Assembly: GCA_949592205.1 (NCBI GenBank)
Contig: CATIUR010000011.1
Coordinates: 1,798,001-1,862,000, forward strand
DNA: 64,000 nt
Direction: 5' to 3'
DNA from: Helichrysum umbraculigerum
Taxonomy: Eukaryota; Streptophyta; Magnoliopsida; Asterales; Asteraceae
Program-made: the position numbers and the translations under genes
Notes under the pieces: generated by a model
The model's input: only the letters and a program-made list of their open reading frames with translations
What the model was told of the DNA's origin: nothing
Databases searched by the model: none
Part shown: positions 62,372-64,000 of the stretch, piece after piece
How positions within the stretch are numbered: the first letter of the stretch is position 1
Layout of the letters: every line of letters starts with the position of its first letter

Positions 62372-64000
62372 TGTAACACCCCAATATTCGAGGTATTATT
62401 TTAGTGTATCTAGAAATATACATTTTATGAAATAGTATCATTGAAATAAAAAGATATAATATAAAACGCAATTAGGTTTCTCAGTTCTAGACTGTAAATA
62501 ATTAAAAGAATTGGGTTTAATATATAAAACCCGTATCTATCTTATACTCTTTCTAAAACATTCCAGATTTTAAGATACGAGGAACCAGAAATCGCATATC
62601 ATCACCATCATCAACAATTCTTCAAATTCACCTTGATTCAAGCTCTAGAAATCATTGATTCTTCATCTCTATCATCATCTCTATCTACTTGTAAGTATTT
62701 CTTCATGAAACCCTAACTTAGGGTTTGAGTAATTGGTGGGTTTTAGGGGGCTTATGGAATTGATGAGTTATAATACGAATTAGGGCATGAAATTGGTTAA
62801 GATAATGTCTCTTAAGATGCTTATCACTGTTAGAGATCAAACTAATACATGGAAATGGTGAAATCACCATTGATATCTTTAATGAAATCATGAAACTTTA
62901 ATAATATCATGTGAATTGAGTTCATTAACCTAAAATAAGGTTAGTTGAACTTATATAAGCATAAATAAGTAGTATAAACAAGAATTTGATAAAGATTTGG
63001 AACATGCTTAGAAATTTAACCTTGAAGGGTTAACTTTGATTAGTGAATTAGTGATTATGTAGGATAATCAAAGTGGGGGAGAGTGAATTGTGATTCACTA
63101 GTTAAGTGTTATGAGTCTAAGATTCTAAATATATTGTTATGTATTAAATTGTAATAGGTGTGAAAAGCTTGGAATAAAATTGTATCTTGGTTGCTTGAAA
63201 TCTTCAATCATACTATTAAGGTGAGTATATAGTGAATCAATTAAGTGAAGGTTATGTAAATCCGAATTGCTTAAGAGCAAGAGGTTTTACATAATCATGA
63301 TATTGTTGTTACACTTGTTTATTGTTGTTATTGGTATTATGGTATGCAATTGTTACGAAATATATATTACGAAATATGTGCTAAGCACAATCTGTATCTT
63401 AAGGACCGCGGATCCAATTGGTATCTATCTCTACTTAAGCTCATTATTTGATAGACTAAGAATTATATGTGTGATTGTATTGCTTAATTGGTTACCTATG
63501 TATTCACTAGGCATTTTATGCTTACTCCGTATTATTTTAATGTATTATAGGTAATAGCTCTCAAAGGAAGGATAAGGAAATAAAGAAGGAATAGCGTGGA
63601 TTAGCTTGCACGTTAGTAAGTAGCAAGCATTTTCTCTTTCGAATTATCGTTTCGTATCAACTTGTGTAATACGCCCAAGTTGTTTTGAAATACATTAGAA
63701 ATATGTAATATGGGGTTTTGGATATAAGTTGACAACGAAAGTCAACCACTGATGTAAATTATGTATTGAAAGTGGAATAGAAGTCTTAGTATGTTGTTAA
63801 ATGGTAAACGGGTCGTAAGTGTCAAAATGGGTCAATAACGATCCATGTGTGTACAATGAGTTTTACCATGGTTATAGAATCTTGGTTAGTTGCTTTAAGT
63901 TGTTTGGGTATTTTGGAAAAGTGGTGAAAAGCGCAATAGCTGCAAATGTATGAATTGTGTTTTGAGTTGTTCACCAAAAATGTCAAAAATGGGCGAAAAT
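62372..64000 (+). repeat. 3' LTR of G4, cut by window end
   Basis: Matches 55180-56808 of the 5' LTR with about nine substitutions. The part holding the hairpin array would begin some 185 bases beyond the window. Confidence 0.95.

Larger units (their letters stand above)
55180..64000 (+). mobile_element. Gypsy chromovirus G4 (right LTR cut by window end)
   Basis: Plus-strand element in G1 gag. Left LTR 55180-57366, PBS 57369-57381, gag-pol 57752-62303, polypurine tract before 62372, right LTR from 62372. The left flank CTCGG (55175-55179) is the expected duplication; its partner is outside. About nine substitutions between the LTR parts visible. Damage: a short deletion in RT, Asn for a catalytic Asp in integrase and a truncated, partly duplicated chromodomain region. 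Confidence 0.96.

Noticed and set aside
1..64000. tRNA, rRNA, snRNA or miRNA genes
   Set aside because: Scanning for tRNA box patterns and long near-perfect foldbacks found only PBS sequences complementary to tRNA, the LTR hairpins and the foldback at 1048-1231; a proper covariance-model search was not possible.

Overview
The window is plant nuclear DNA built almost wholly from nested LTR retrotransposons; I see no host gene, rRNA, tRNA or CRISPR array. Primer-binding sites complementary to plant initiator tRNA-Met, chromodomain Gypsy polyproteins with 2-2.7 kb LTRs, and SIRE-type Copia elements with a third ORF after pol point to a eudicot. The third-ORF type resembles proteins I remember from Asteraceae genomes; that family guess is weak.

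Layout. Positions 1-1047 are the end of an LTR of the G2-like family, followed by a foldback/MITE-like sequence (1048-1231) and about 0.7 kb of unassigned AT-rich DNA. From 1938 runs an old Gypsy chromovirus, G1 (minus strand), broken into pieces at 1938-7732, 33918-33933 and 54730-55179. Three elements were inserted into its gag. The first is Copia C1 (7733-33917, minus, TSD GAATG), which was itself hit in gag by Gypsy G2 (18877-29846, minus, TSD CTTAC). The second is Gypsy G3 (33934-54729, minus, TSD CGCGA), hit in integrase by Copia C2 (36827-48715, minus, TSD CTAAC, LTRs identical by eye). The third is Gypsy G4 (from 55180, plus strand, right LTR cut by the window end). LTR differences counted by eye fit the nesting order: G3 about 17 in 2 kb, C1 about 3 in 578, G2 about 9 in 2.64 kb, C2 none.

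Coding state. G2 is nearly intact, with one nonsense codon early in gag. C2 has long gag, pol and ORF3 frames, but its integrase has Asp in place of the catalytic Glu and its ORF3 has an in-frame TAG. G1, G3, G4 and C1 carry nonsense codons, frameshifts or insertions.

Most interesting signals. (1) Each element carries a dense set of short family-specific motifs. The Gypsy elements have arrays of hairpins: TGCGACACAA/TTGTGTCGCA in G1 and G2, and AACGCGATCC/GGATCGCGTT in G3 and G4. The Copia elements have dispersed motifs: GCGAGT-type in C1 and CCNCTGTTA-type in C2. (2) In G2, G3, G4 and C1 the array and the PBS lie between a GTAAG donor in the 5' LTR and an AG acceptor just before the first ATG. 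This suggests a leader intron that would keep array and PBS only in unspliced genomic RNA. (3) C1's third ORF reads as a six-exon gene with five phase-compatible GT-AG introns, and its two ends are homologous to the intronless third ORF of C2.
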